42,761 nt of DNA from the NCBI GenBank assembly GCA_902776285.1, contig CACYPK010000018.1, positions 1-42,761 on the forward strand, read 5' to 3'. Below are positions 7,324 to 16,668 of this stretch, piece after piece. The translations under genes were made by a program, and so were the position numbers. The first letter of the stretch is position 1. Each line of letters starts with the position of its first letter. The notes beneath the pieces were generated by a model. That model searched no databases. It had not been told where the DNA came from and saw nothing but the letters and a program-made list of their open reading frames with translations. This DNA comes from an uncultured Eubacteriales bacterium (GTDB lineage: Bacteria; Bacillota; Clostridia; Peptostreptococcales; Anaerovoracaceae).

Positions 7324-7679
7324 ATCACAGAACGAGACTCGGACCTATGGCGATCTTCCTCGCAGTGGTGGTCATGGTCATAACGACGATGGCCATACTG
7401 ACGATCGCTACCTCAAACGCCGACAGGACGATGGCGCGAAGGTTCGCCGCGGTCACACAGACAAGGTATCAGCTTGAGGCGGACGGCGAAAGGTTCATAA
7501 GCGAAGCGGTCAATTCCCGCTCGGGCGAATACAGGTTCTACGAAGAACTCAACGGCTACAGCATAACGGTCGAGATCACGGAGCCCGATGCCGGCGGAAA
7601 CTACGAGGTAACTACCTGGAAGGTAAGCAAGCTCTGGAACGCGGATGATCCGGTAAACGACATCTGGCAGGGCGAATGA
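7320..7679 (+). CDS. Small pseudopilin-like membrane protein 4
   Basis: 119 residues with a single hydrophobic helix at about 9-31 and a following helix with TQTRYQLEADGERFISEAV, similar in layout to PilX/GspK-type minor pilins, then a short beta-rich tail. No prepilin cleavage motif is seen. It is translationally coupled to the preceding gene through an ATGA overlap, and followed by 50 bases that carry the ribosome site of the ATPase gene. Confidence 0.65.
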   Translation: MNHRTRLGPMAIFLAVVVMVITTMAILTIATSNADRTMARRFAAVTQTRYQLEADGERFISEAVNSRSGEYRFYEELNGYSITVEITEPDAGGNYEVTTWKVSKLWNADDPVNDIWQGE

Positions 7680-7729
7680 TAAACGATACGGAACGATACA
7701 GCCGCAACTGATCCTGAAAGGAACAAGAC

Positions 7730-8788
7730 ATGACATTACACGAGATACTGACAGCAGCGACCCTCAAGGGAGCATCAGACATATTCCTCATCCCCGGGAT
7801 CCCGGTCACCTATAAGATCAAGGGAACCCAGGACAGGCAGGACAGCGGGATAATGAAGCCCGACCTGATCAACGCCGTCATAAAGGAGATATATGAAGTA
7901 TCGAAGCGTTCGACGGCCAATCTCGATAACTGCAACGACGATGACTTCTCGTTCTCGATAAGAGACCTGGGAAGGTTCAGGGTCAACATATTCAGACAAA
8001 GAGGTTCCCTGGCCGCGGTCATCAGAGTGATCAGATTCGGAATACCTGATCCGGTTGCGCTAGGCATACCTGAAAACGTGCTGTCGCTGGCGGACAACAG
8101 GACGGGACTCGTGCTCGTAACAGGAGCCGCGGGCTCCGGCAAATCCACGACGCTGGCGTGCATGATAGACCGCATCAACAAGTCGAGGGAAGCTCACATA
8201 ATCACGATGGAGGACCCTATAGAGTATCTCCATTCGCACGGCAAGAGCATAGTATCGCAGAGAGAGATATTCATCGATACGCCGGGATACCTGGAATCGC
8301 TCAGATCTGCGCTCAGGGAGAGCCCTGACGTGATCCTTCTGGGCGAGATGAGAGACTTCGATACTATCTCCTCGGCCATAACAGCCGCTGAGACAGGAGT
8401 GCTGCTCTTCAGCACGCTTCACACATCGAGCGCCGACAATACGATCAACAGGATAGTCGATGTCTTCCCTGCAAATCAGCAGGTTCAGGTGAGGAGCCAG
8501 CTGGCGCAGCTCATCAAGGGTGTCGTATGCCAGCAGCTCGTGACTTCCGTAGACGGAACGCTGATACCGGTTTTCGAGGTGATGAAGTCATCTCCGGCGA
8601 TCCACAACATGATAAGAGAAGGCAAGCTCCATCAGCTTGAGTCGGCGATGCAGGCGGCTTCAGCCGAAGGCATGGTCACTATGGACACGAGCCTGATAGA
8701 ACTGTACCAGAAGGGAAGGATTACAAAGGATACTCTCCTTACTCACTGCAATAATTATGAATTTATGGTAAAGAGGGTCGGAAGGTAG
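7730..8788 (+). CDS. PilT-family type IV pilus retraction-type ATPase
   Basis: 352 residues, the usual PilT length. An N-terminal PAS-like domain spans about 1-100 (GASDIFLIPG, GRFRVNIFRQRGS). The RecA-like core has Walker A TGAAGSGKST around K138, the Asp box ITMEDPIEYLH, Walker B SPDVILLGEMRD and a His box LFSTLHTSSA. The C-terminal AIHNMIREGK matches the AIRNLIREGK signature of PilT retraction motors. A hexameric cytoplasmic motor is expected to act on the PilC-like protein encoded upstream. No PilB assembly ATPase is present in the window, so this motor may power the system alone or work with a distant one. GGAA just upstream of ATG 7730. Confidence 0.93.
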   Translation: MTLHEILTAATLKGASDIFLIPGIPVTYKIKGTQDRQDSGIMKPDLINAVIKEIYEVSKRSTANLDNCNDDDFSFSIRDLGRFRVNIFRQRGSLAAVIRVIRFGIPDPVALGIPENVLSLADNRTGLVLVTGAAGSGKSTTLACMIDRINKSREAHIITMEDPIEYLHSHGKSIVSQREIFIDTPGYLESLRSALRESPDVILLGEMRDFDTISSAITAAETGVLLFSTLHTSSADNTINRIVDVFPANQQVQVRSQLAQLIKGVVCQQLVTSVDGTLIPVFEVMKSSPAIHNMIREGKLHQLESAMQAASAEGMVTMDTSLIELYQKGRITKDTLLTHCNNYEFMVKRVGR

Positions 8789-8809
8789 AGATGTAGAAAG
8801 GAGAAGGTC

Positions 8810-10027
8810 ATGCCACAGGAAGAACTGAACACATTGATCGTCACCATGTTCGGAGGGTTCTCGCTCCGCTACAACGGCAGGGAGCTGTCCCTCGGCAATC
8901 TCAACGGACTGCAGATCGTGCAGTTCCTGCAGCTCCTGCTGCATTACCGCAAGCAGGGAGTTTCAAGAGACCTTGCCAGGTCAGTACTCTTCGGTGACAG
9001 GGATGTAGACGATGTGTCGCATTCCATCCGTAACATAATCTACAACATGCGCAAGAAACTCAAGGAACTCGGACTTCCGGAGAGCCAGTACGTCGTGAAG
9101 CGCGGCGGAGTCTATTACTGGGCCGATGACATCCCTGTCAGGGAGGACGCCAGTGACTTTGATGACGCGTTTGACATTGCGATGGAGACCGAGGACGATG
9201 AAGAGCGCGTCAACGCGCTGATAAACGCCTGCTACAAATACAAGGGCAGATTCCTCTATGGGAATGATTCCGCTGTATGGATCGTGCAGGAGGGAGAGCG
9301 TTACAGAGAGCAGTTCAGCGACTGCGTAAATGAACTCGTAGAGGCACTCAGAGAAGATCACAAGTATCTGATGATGCAGGATATCGGGCTGTACGCCACA
9401 AAGGTGGATCCTTTCTCAGAATGGGAGATCGTGACGCTTGAAGCGCTGTCGGGACTCGGGAAGTTTGACAAGACCGAAAACTTCTACAGGCAGACCGTGG
9501 ACGCGTATACCGCTGAGTACGGTGGAAGGACGAACACATACGTAAGGGAGTTCGTCAACAGGATGGGCCTCAAACTCGTGGTAGGCACGGAATCGCTGGA
9601 GGAGATCCAGAAAAAGATCGGAAATACCGATACTATCGACAACAACGGCTATTACTGCTCGCTGCCGGTGTTCCAGGAGATATACCGCATGACCGAGCGC
9701 ATGATGGAGAGAGCCGGAGAAAAGATCTTCCTGATGCTCTGCACCATACTCGACAGCAAGGGCAATCCGATGAGAGACGGCCCGAGACTGGACGAGCTTT
9801 CGGACAGGCTGCGCGAGACCATCGTCGAGACCGTAAGACGTACCGACACCGTAACGCGATACGGAAAGGGCCAGTTCCTGGTGCTGCTTATAAACATCAC
9901 ATACGAGGACTGCGCCATAGTATCAAGGCGTATCAACTCCAAGTTCATACGCAACGGACAGAGGACAAGCGTAAGCTACTCAGTAAACAACGTTATAGTA
10001 TCTGCTTTCCCGCCTGAGACCCATTAG
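8810..10027 (+). CDS. SARP/BTAD-type regulator with a degenerate C-terminal GGDEF domain
   Basis: 405 residues. Residues 8-100 form a winged-helix of the OmpR/SARP type (MFGGFSLRYNGREL, then SHSIRNIIYNMRKKLKELG and VVKRGGVYYW). Residues about 105-260 form a helical BTAD/TPR-like domain. Residues about 275-400 look like a GGDEF fold: RRTDTVTRYGKGQFLVLL lines up with the RxxDxxxRYGGDEF strand, but the signature itself reads GKGQF at 352-356. Cyclic-di-GMP synthesis is therefore unlikely; ligand binding or dimerisation is more plausible. It lies 21 bases after the PilT gene with AAAGGAG before ATG 8810, so it may control or report on the pilus-like operon. The combination is uncommon. Confidence 0.82.
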   Translation: MPQEELNTLIVTMFGGFSLRYNGRELSLGNLNGLQIVQFLQLLLHYRKQGVSRDLARSVLFGDRDVDDVSHSIRNIIYNMRKKLKELGLPESQYVVKRGGVYYWADDIPVREDASDFDDAFDIAMETEDDEERVNALINACYKYKGRFLYGNDSAVWIVQEGERYREQFSDCVNELVEALREDHKYLMMQDIGLYATKVDPFSEWEIVTLEALSGLGKFDKTENFYRQTVDAYTAEYGGRTNTYVREFVNRMGLKLVVGTESLEEIQKKIGNTDTIDNNGYYCSLPVFQEIYRMTERMMERAGEKIFLMLCTILDSKGNPMRDGPRLDELSDRLRETIVETVRRTDTVTRYGKGQFLVLLINITYEDCAIVSRRINSKFIRNGQRTSVSYSVNNVIVSAFPPETH

Positions 10028-10089
10028 ACGTGGAAAACGGGATCATATAAAAAAGGGTAAGGGACCCGGGAAACAAGGAGGTTTTAACT

Positions 10090-11100
10090 ATGAGCAAATT
10101 GACTATTCCAAAGGATTATTCGCCGCAGCTGGACCCGACAGAAACGCAGCGCGCCATCAAGAGGATCAAAGATCACTTCCAGAGAGAACTAGCAGACAGT
10201 CTCAACCTGGGCAGAGTGACGGCGCCGCTTTTCGTCTTCCCTGAAACGGGACTCAACGACAACCTCAACGGTTATGAGAGAAGAGTAGAGTTCACCATAA
10301 AGGACCTGGATGAAAGAAGCGTAGAAGTCGTACAGTCGCTCGCCAAGTGGAAGAGGATGGCTCTCGGCAGATATGATGTTCAGCCGGGCAAAGGTCTCTA
10401 TACGGATATGAACGCCATAAGGCGCGACGAGGAACTCGACAACATCCACTCCATCTATGTGGATCAGTGGGACTGGGAGAAAGTCATCACGGCGGATCAG
10501 AGGAATGATGAATACCTTGAGCAGACGGTCAGGATCATTTACAGATGCCTCAAGGATCTCGCGGATTACGTGAACGACCAGTATCCTGCTCTCCGGATAG
10601 ATTTGCCTGAAAAGATAAAGTTCATCGATTCACAGGAACTTGAAGACTGGTACGGAGACAAGACGTCAAAGGAAAGAGAACACCTGGCGGCAGAGGAATA
10701 CGGCGCGATCTTTGTCAAGAGGATAGGCGGAAAGCTGAAGTCCGGCAAGCCTCATGACGGAAGAGCGCCTGACTACGACGACTGGGAACTCAACGGAGAC
10801 ATTATCCTCTGGAACCCTGTGCTCAACGACGCTTTCGAGATCAGCTCGATGGGCATCCGCGTGGATGCTGAATCCATGGTGCGTCAGCTCGAACTCGACG
10901 GAAAAGAGGACAGAAAAGAGCTCAAGTTCCATCAGGACATCATCAACAACAGGCTTCCTCTTACAATAGGCGGAGGTATCGGTCAGAGCAGGCTCTGCAT
11001 GTACTTCCTCAAAAAAGCGCACATCGGAGAGGTGCAGGTATCCGTATGGCCGGAAGAAATGTACGAAGTGTGCGCCGAGAACAACATTTTCCTGCTTTAA
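10090..11100 (+). CDS. asnA: Aspartate-ammonia ligase (asparagine synthetase A)
   Basis: 336 residues, the normal AsnA length (about 330). AsnA makes asparagine from aspartate, ammonia and ATP, using a class II aminoacyl-tRNA-synthetase-like fold. Recognised stretches: RVTAPLFVFPETGLNDNLNG, the MNAIRRDEELDNIHSIYVDQWDWE region, and the C-terminal LPLTIGGGIGQSRLCMYFL with the motif 3 arginine. Strong AAGGAGG just before ATG 10090. No T-box leader is visible in the 62 bases upstream, so expression may come from read-through of the upstream operon or an unrecognised promoter. Confidence 0.96.
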   Translation: MSKLTIPKDYSPQLDPTETQRAIKRIKDHFQRELADSLNLGRVTAPLFVFPETGLNDNLNGYERRVEFTIKDLDERSVEVVQSLAKWKRMALGRYDVQPGKGLYTDMNAIRRDEELDNIHSIYVDQWDWEKVITADQRNDEYLEQTVRIIYRCLKDLADYVNDQYPALRIDLPEKIKFIDSQELEDWYGDKTSKEREHLAAEEYGAIFVKRIGGKLKSGKPHDGRAPDYDDWELNGDIILWNPVLNDAFEISSMGIRVDAESMVRQLELDGKEDRKELKFHQDIINNRLPLTIGGGIGQSRLCMYFLKKAHIGEVQVSVWPEEMYEVCAENNIFLL

Positions 11101-11118
11101 GACAGGTGATATTGGCAG

Positions 11119-13110
11119 ATGCAGTACATCGATGCGGTCATAGACAATAAAAGCGTCAATACGGACAATTTCTATACCTACAAAGCCCCTGACGAGGTGG
11201 AAGTGGGAGCGAAGCTGACCGTGCCTTTCGCGAGACGTAGCAAGAGCGTCGATGCTTATTGCGTAAGTACGGATGTCGACAGCAAACTCGATGATTCGAA
11301 GATAAGAGAGATCGACACTTTCGATCCCGGCCGCTCGCTCAACAGCGAGATGGTCGGGACTGCCATGTGGATGAGAAAACGCTACGGAATCAAGTATATC
11401 GACGGCCTCAAGATGTTTGCCGTGGATGGAAAGAGAGAGAAGGCCCTTAAAACAGATGCCGCGGGGCCTGTGGATCCCGGATACGATCTGACACCCGGGC
11501 AAGGGAACGCCGCGGACAGGATATGCGCTTCGATAGATAAGCGCGAGACAAAGACATATCTTATCAAGGGAGTCACAAACAGCGGCAAGACTGAAGTGTA
11601 CATGCGGGCAGTCGCGAGGGCTCTGGAACTCGGAAGGACGGCGATAGTTCTTCTTCCTGAGATAGCCCTGGCTTCGCAGGTCGCGGATCGCTTCAGGGAA
11701 AGATTCGGTGCGTCAGAAGTCGCGACTCTTCACAGCAGACTTAAGAAATCCGAGAAGCTTTCAGAGTGGCTGAGGATAAAAAACGGTGAAGCGAGGATAG
11801 TAATAGGGGCCAGAACGTCGGTTTTCGCACCACTTGACAATATCGGAATTATCGTAATTGACGAAGAACACGAAAGCACTTACAAGTCCGATCACAATCC
11901 GAAGTACGAAACGGTAGATATAGCTTACAAAAGAGCTTCGTTATCGGGCGCTGTACTTGTTCTCGGAAGCGCGACTCCGGCTGTGACGTCATATTACAGG
12001 GCAAAGAACGGCATTTATGAGCTTATCGAAATGAACGAGCGCATCGGCGACAGCCGCATGCCTTCTCTCGGGATAGTCGATATGCGAAAGGAAGCGTCAT
12101 CGGGCAATACAGGCGTGCTTTCAAGAGAACTTGCGGCAAGGATAGACCGCTCCCTCGCTAAGAAGGAACAGGTGATACTCTTCCTTAACCGAAGGGGGTT
12201 CTCGACACGCGTACTGTGCCCGGACTGCGGACACTGCATGACATGCCCGGACTGCGGGATCACGCTCACTTACCATAAATCCGTGAACGCGGCCGTATGC
12301 CATTACTGCGGACGAAAATTCCCTGTTCCAAGGACATGCCCGGACTGCGGCAGCAAGTACATAAAGTACGCGGGAGCGGGTACGGAGAAGGTCGAAGAAG
12401 AAGTCAGACGCATGTGGCCTGACGCCGGAGTGGACCGCTTTGACATTGATACGGCTTCCGCGGCTGACGACCCTCTCAGGGTTATATCTGACTTCCACAG
12501 CGGAAAGACAGACATACTCGTGGGGACGCAGATCCTCGCGAAGGGCCTCGACTTCAAGAATGTAGGCCTTGTGGGAGTGATCAACGCCGATGTGAGTCTT
12601 AACATACCCGACTACAGATCGTCCGAAAGGACATTCCAGCTTATCACTCAGGTAGCGGGAAGAGCGGGAAGGACAGGCGGGGATAGCAGCGTGCTCATAC
12701 AGACTTACGAGCCGGAGAGCGACGTCATACTTGAAGCCGCGGCGGGCGATTATGAGGGATTTTACGAGTCCGAGCTTCTTCACAGAAGCATTATGAATTA
12801 TCCGCCGTACTCTGATATAATCTCTGTCGGATTCGTTTCCGAAGACGAAGAGACCGCGATGGCATATGCCGGGACATTCAGGAACAGGCTTCTCGGCCTC
12901 AGATCTGCTCCGGAAGACGCGGTCATAATGAGACCGAGGATAGACGAAAGACGCACTGACGGCAAGGCAAGGGCGGTATTTCTGATAAAAGCCCCTCAGG
13001 GCAGCCGCGCCGGCTATGTCAGCGAATACATGGCGTTTCGCGACCGGATGGTCGCGTCGAGGGCGCCCGCGTTCATAGAAATGGACGTCAACCCATACGG
13101 GATGATATAG
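11119..13110 (+). CDS. priA: Primosomal replication-restart helicase PriA
   Basis: 663 residues, shorter than E. coli PriA (732) in the N-terminal and linker parts. The 3' DNA-binding domain covers about 1-105. The helicase core has Walker A GVTNSGKTEVY, the DEEH box (VIDEEHESTYKSDHNPKY), GSATPAVTS, and later GTQILAKGLDF and QVAGRAGR. The zinc-binding insertion carries four CxxC pairs (CPDCGHCMTCPDCG, CHYCG, CPDCG). PriA reloads the replicative helicase at stalled forks. An AGGTGA site lies about 10 bases before ATG 11119. It heads the conserved priA-def-fmt order seen in many Firmicutes. Confidence 0.96.
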   Translation: MQYIDAVIDNKSVNTDNFYTYKAPDEVEVGAKLTVPFARRSKSVDAYCVSTDVDSKLDDSKIREIDTFDPGRSLNSEMVGTAMWMRKRYGIKYIDGLKMFAVDGKREKALKTDAAGPVDPGYDLTPGQGNAADRICASIDKRETKTYLIKGVTNSGKTEVYMRAVARALELGRTAIVLLPEIALASQVADRFRERFGASEVATLHSRLKKSEKLSEWLRIKNGEARIVIGARTSVFAPLDNIGIIVIDEEHESTYKSDHNPKYETVDIAYKRASLSGAVLVLGSATPAVTSYYRAKNGIYELIEMNERIGDSRMPSLGIVDMRKEASSGNTGVLSRELAARIDRSLAKKEQVILFLNRRGFSTRVLCPDCGHCMTCPDCGITLTYHKSVNAAVCHYCGRKFPVPRTCPDCGSKYIKYAGAGTEKVEEEVRRMWPDAGVDRFDIDTASAADDPLRVISDFHSGKTDILVGTQILAKGLDFKNVGLVGVINADVSLNIPDYRSSERTFQLITQVAGRAGRTGGDSSVLIQTYEPESDVILEAAAGDYEGFYESELLHRSIMNYPPYSDIISVGFVSEDEETAMAYAGTFRNRLLGLRSAPEDAVIMRPRIDERRTDGKARAVFLIKAPQGSRAGYVSEYMAFRDRMVASRAPAFIEMDVNPYGMI

Positions 13111-13133
13111 ATCAATTACGAAAGAAGAAAGAA

Positions 13134-13718
13134 ATGGCACTCAGGACAATCACTGTAAGAGGCGATTCTATACTCGCCAAAAAATGCAAACCGGTCAAAG
13201 AGATAACTCCGCGTATCAAGGAAGCTTGCGCCGATATGGTAGAGACGATGAAGGCCGCTGACGGAGTCGGAATAGCCGCTCCGCAGATAGGCATCATGAA
13301 GAGATTCTTCATAGCCATGCCTCATGTCGATGCTGAGGACGAGGAGACGAGAGATAAGATCTATTACATGATCAACCCGGAGATAACATATACGGAAGGC
13401 TATCAGGACTCCAGCGAAGGCTGCCTGTCGGTGCCGGGCTATATGGGACTCGTGGAAAGGCCGTATAAGATCAGGATCAAGGCGACGGACCTTGACGGAA
13501 AAGAGCATGAGTACGAATTTGAAGGCTTTGAGGCGACCGTGTTCTGCCACGAATACGACCATCTCGACGGCGTGCTCTATTCGGATATCGCTAAAGACAT
13601 GATGACTGTAGAGGAATATTCGGAACTGCTTGAAGAAGTCAAGTCCATGCACGCGGATGACGAAGAAGCGGACAACTCCGAGATCTGGAAACTGAGAAAT
13701 AAGGGAAACGTTGAATAA
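13134..13718 (+). CDS. def: Peptide deformylase
   Basis: 194 residues with the three family motifs: GVGIAAPQIG (about 44-53), EGCLSVPG (about 98-105) and FCHEYDHLDG (about 140-149). Cys and the two His bind the metal, and the Glu is the catalytic base. The enzyme removes the formyl group from new protein N-termini. The stretch between motifs 1 and 2 is slightly long, as in Gram-positive type 2 enzymes. It overlaps fmt by 8 bases, so addition and removal of the formyl group are co-expressed. Confidence 0.96.
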   Translation: MALRTITVRGDSILAKKCKPVKEITPRIKEACADMVETMKAADGVGIAAPQIGIMKRFFIAMPHVDAEDEETRDKIYYMINPEITYTEGYQDSSEGCLSVPGYMGLVERPYKIRIKATDLDGKEHEYEFEGFEATVFCHEYDHLDGVLYSDIAKDMMTVEEYSELLEEVKSMHADDEEADNSEIWKLRNKGNVE

Positions 13719-14667
13719 GACAAATATGAAAATAGTGTTCATGGGAACGCCCGCTTTCGCGGCGCGATCCCTGCAGAAACTGATAGATGAAGGGTACGAG
13801 ATACCTCTGGTAGTCACTCAGCCTGACAGAAAGGGCAACCGCGGCAGGATGATCCTTTCCGAGGTAAGGCAGCTGGCGCTGGATCACGGGATCGAGACGG
13901 CTCAGCCAGTCAGGATAAAGAAAGACCCCGAGCTGATCGAAAGGATAGCGGCTCTGGAGCCTGACATGATAGTCGTTGCGGCTTTCGGGCAGATACTTCC
14001 GCAGTCCGTTCTGGATATCCCGAGGCTCGGATGCATAAACGTGCACGGCTCGCTGCTGCCTAAGCTAAGGGGAGCTTCTCCGATGCACGCCGCGATCCTT
14101 GAGGGACTCGACGAGTCGGGGATCACGATAATGCGTATGGAAGCAGGGCTGGATACCGGCGACATGATAAGCAAGGTCTCCTGCGACATAAAGGGCAGGG
14201 ACTTTACTGAAGTCTCGGAGATACTCGCGAAGGCAGGAGCAAAACTCCTGGCAGAGACCATACCGCATATAGCGGACGGTACGGCGGTATATGAAAAGCA
14301 GGACGATTCCGAGGCCACGTATGCCGGGATGATGAAAAAGGCGGACGGATTCACGGACTTTGACGAGCCCGCGGAAACTGTCGAACGCAAGATAAGAGCG
14401 TTCATCGAATGGCCCGCATGCTACAGCTATTTAGACGGACAGCAGGTAAAATTCTATAAAGCGGAAGTGCTGACGGAAGAGCCCGACGGTGAGCCGGGAA
14501 CGGTAAGCAGTACAGATAAGAACAGTTATATCATCAATTGCGGGAGCGGAAAGCTCAGGGTATTAGAGCAGCAGCTCCAGGGCAAAAAAAGAATGAGCGC
14601 CGGTGATTTCATGAGGGGGCATAAGCTCGCTGTCGGAGACAGGTTCGGCGCGGAGGAGGAGATATAA
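13711..14667 (+). CDS. fmt: Methionyl-tRNA formyltransferase
   Basis: 318 residues from TTG 13711, or 313 from ATG 13726. AAGGGA at 13701-13706 fits the TTG better, while homology begins at MKIVFMGTPAFA. The N-terminal formyl-transfer domain has the catalytic Asn-His-Asp set in INVHGSLLPKLRGASP and LDTGDM; the C-terminal domain spans about 205-318. The enzyme formylates initiator Met-tRNA with 10-formyl-THF. The stop TAA overlaps the next gene's ATG as TAATG, implying coupling. Confidence 0.95.
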   Translation: MNKTNMKIVFMGTPAFAARSLQKLIDEGYEIPLVVTQPDRKGNRGRMILSEVRQLALDHGIETAQPVRIKKDPELIERIAALEPDMIVVAAFGQILPQSVLDIPRLGCINVHGSLLPKLRGASPMHAAILEGLDESGITIMRMEAGLDTGDMISKVSCDIKGRDFTEVSEILAKAGAKLLAETIPHIADGTAVYEKQDDSEATYAGMMKKADGFTDFDEPAETVERKIRAFIEWPACYSYLDGQQVKFYKAEVLTEEPDGEPGTVSSTDKNSYIINCGSGKLRVLEQQLQGKKRMSAGDFMRGHKLAVGDRFGAEEEI

Positions 14668-15371
14668 TGTATTACGGGTATTACGATTATTCATGGTTTG
14701 TCCTGCTCCCGGCTATCATTTTTACAATGATCTGCCAGGCAAGGATCAACAGCGCGTACAGGACATACTCTCAGGTCCCGTGCAGCACGGGCGTTACAGG
14801 CGCTGAAGCAGCAAGGGCGATGATGGACGCTAACGGTTTAAGGGGAGTGGCCATCAACATTCTCAACGGCGGCAACTCGCTGGTCAATTACTATGATCCT
14901 AAGACCAAGAGCCTCAACCTCTCAAGGGAAGTCTACAGCTCGTCATCGGTTTCTTCGGTGTGCATAGCCTGCCACGAGGTGGGCCATGCCATACAGGACG
15001 CGACACATTACGCGCCGCTCGCTCTCAGAAACGGCATAGTGCCTGTAGTCAACCTGACTCAGATGGTATCGTGGCCGCTCATATTCTTCGGACTGATCAT
15101 GTCGACCGCTTCACCTTACGGAAGCCTGATGTTCCTCATCGGAGTCGGATGCTTCCTGTTCGTAATTTTCTTCCACCTGATCACGCTTCCGGTCGAATTC
15201 AACGCGTCCAACCGCGCGCTGGCAAATCTGAGGGAACTCCATCTGGTGAACGAAGAAGACTATGTCGGATCCAGGACGGTCCTGAAAGCGGCTGCCATGA
15301 CATACGTCGCGGCTCTGGCGACGGCTATCGCCAGCTTGCTGAGAGTATTGGTAATTGCCAGGAAAAGATAG
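14667..15371 (+). CDS. Membrane zinc metallopeptidase, YugP family
   Basis: 234 residues. A first transmembrane helix lies at about 8-25, a soluble catalytic part carries CHEVGHAIQDA (HExxH at about residues 106-110), and hydrophobic stretches follow near 125-145, 148-172 and 205-228. This matches the YugP/DUF2268-like neutral zinc metallopeptidase family found between fmt and rsmB in many Clostridia. The substrate is not established. The active site would be near the membrane face. Translation is coupled to fmt through the TAATG overlap. Confidence 0.88.
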   Translation: MYYGYYDYSWFVLLPAIIFTMICQARINSAYRTYSQVPCSTGVTGAEAARAMMDANGLRGVAINILNGGNSLVNYYDPKTKSLNLSREVYSSSSVSSVCIACHEVGHAIQDATHYAPLALRNGIVPVVNLTQMVSWPLIFFGLIMSTASPYGSLMFLIGVGCFLFVIFFHLITLPVEFNASNRALANLRELHLVNEEDYVGSRTVLKAAAMTYVAALATAIASLLRVLVIARKR

Positions 15372-15381
15372 GTAAGACCGG

Positions 15382-16647
15382 ATGAACAAGGACTGGCTTG
15401 CGGTATTCGAAGCGCTCAGGGGCGTATATGCCGATGGAGCTTATTCCAATATGTCTGTAAACGAAGCTGTTTCGCGCCACCATGGCTCGCGGGAGAGCTT
15501 CGTTCGCACATTTGCCAAAGGGGTTCTGAGAGACAGCATCAGACTGGATCATGTCATTGACAGCCTGGCGGAGAAGGGCATCGGCAGCATCAGGATAAGG
15601 CCGCTTATCATACTCAGGATGGGGCTCTATGCCATTGACTGCCTGGACAGCGTGCCCGAGCACGCTGCCGTGAGCGAAGCAGTCGAGCTGGCTAAGTCAG
15701 TCGCGAAAGGCAGCGACCGCTTCGTGAACGGCATGCTGAGGGCTTATCTGAGAAGGAGGGATGAATTCGCTCCGGATAAGCTCGAGCCGCATATACGCTT
15801 CTCGTTCAGTGAGAGCGTATTTTCACTTCTGAGCGGACAATACGGGCAGGAGGTGAATGACATCGTCAGAGCCCTGAATACGCCGCCTGAAGTCTATTTA
15901 AGGGCAAATACGCTGAAGGCGGGCAGGGACGAGGTGATATCGATGCTCGCCGCGCATGGGATCGAAGGACAGGCATGCGAAGACAACAGCGAGGCCATTA
16001 TGGCAAAGGGAAGCGGAATAGTCTCCTGCGATCTTTACAGGCAGGGCTTTTACAGCGTGCAGAGCCTTTCATCCATGATCGCCGTCAAGGCGCTCAGCCC
16101 TGAGCCCGGAAGCGAAGTGCTTGATCTTTGCTCGGCTCCGGGAGGCAAGACCGGATACATGGCGGAACTCATGGGTAATAAAGGCAGCATCACAGCCTGT
16201 GACATATATCCGCACAGGCTGGCGCTCACGCAGGCTGCCATGAAAAGACTCAGAGTGAGCATTTGCGCTCTTCAGGAGCGCGATGCTGCCGTCTTTGAAC
16301 CGTCCTTCGAAGGCCGCTTTGACTATGTGCTTGCCGACGTGCCTTGCTCTGGCCTCGGCGTCATAGCGAGCAAGCCCGAGATCAAGCTGACGACAGATCC
16401 GTCTGAGTACGATGAGCTGATATCGCTTCAGAAACGGATACTTTCAAACGCGTTACGCTACCTCAAACCGGGCGGCAGACTGGAATACTCGACCTGCACG
16501 CTCAACAAAAATGAGAACGAAGCGGTAGTTAAAGATGTATTAAGCAAAGCCCGCAGTTGCGCCCGTATTGTTGAAATGGCAACGATTATGCCATATAATG
16601 GCAAAGTAGGTTTTTTCTACACTATTATTGAAAACCAAACGAATTGA
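15382..16647 (+). CDS. rsmB: 16S rRNA m5C967 methyltransferase RsmB
   Basis: 421 residues. The N-terminal NusB-like RNA-binding domain covers about 1-140 (AVSEAVELAKSVAKGSDRFVNGMLR). The C-terminal SAM-dependent RrmJ/RsmB fold has motif I VLDLCSAPGGKTGYMAEL, motif IV ADVPCSGLGV and motif VI YSTCTLNKNENE. Both cysteines of the m5C mechanism are present. It methylates C967 (E. coli numbering) of 16S rRNA. AGGTAAG precedes ATG 15382. The order fmt - zinc peptidase - rsmB - prpC - kinase - rsgA - rpe is a classical Firmicute cluster. Confidence 0.95.
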   Translation: MNKDWLAVFEALRGVYADGAYSNMSVNEAVSRHHGSRESFVRTFAKGVLRDSIRLDHVIDSLAEKGIGSIRIRPLIILRMGLYAIDCLDSVPEHAAVSEAVELAKSVAKGSDRFVNGMLRAYLRRRDEFAPDKLEPHIRFSFSESVFSLLSGQYGQEVNDIVRALNTPPEVYLRANTLKAGRDEVISMLAAHGIEGQACEDNSEAIMAKGSGIVSCDLYRQGFYSVQSLSSMIAVKALSPEPGSEVLDLCSAPGGKTGYMAELMGNKGSITACDIYPHRLALTQAAMKRLRVSICALQERDAAVFEPSFEGRFDYVLADVPCSGLGVIASKPEIKLTTDPSEYDELISLQKRILSNALRYLKPGGRLEYSTCTLNKNENEAVVKDVLSKARSCARIVEMATIMPYNGKVGFFYTIIENQTN

Positions 16648-16668
16648 CATAACGGAGATCCGATTGAC

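Noticed and set aside
10028..10089. T-box or other riboswitch before asnA
   Set aside because: Only 62 bases are available, with no T-box sequence and no antiterminator fold.
12121..13140. A 339-codon open frame antisense to priA
   Set aside because: priA is unambiguous on the plus strand, and the antisense frame has low-complexity, Arg/Tyr-rich composition without motifs.
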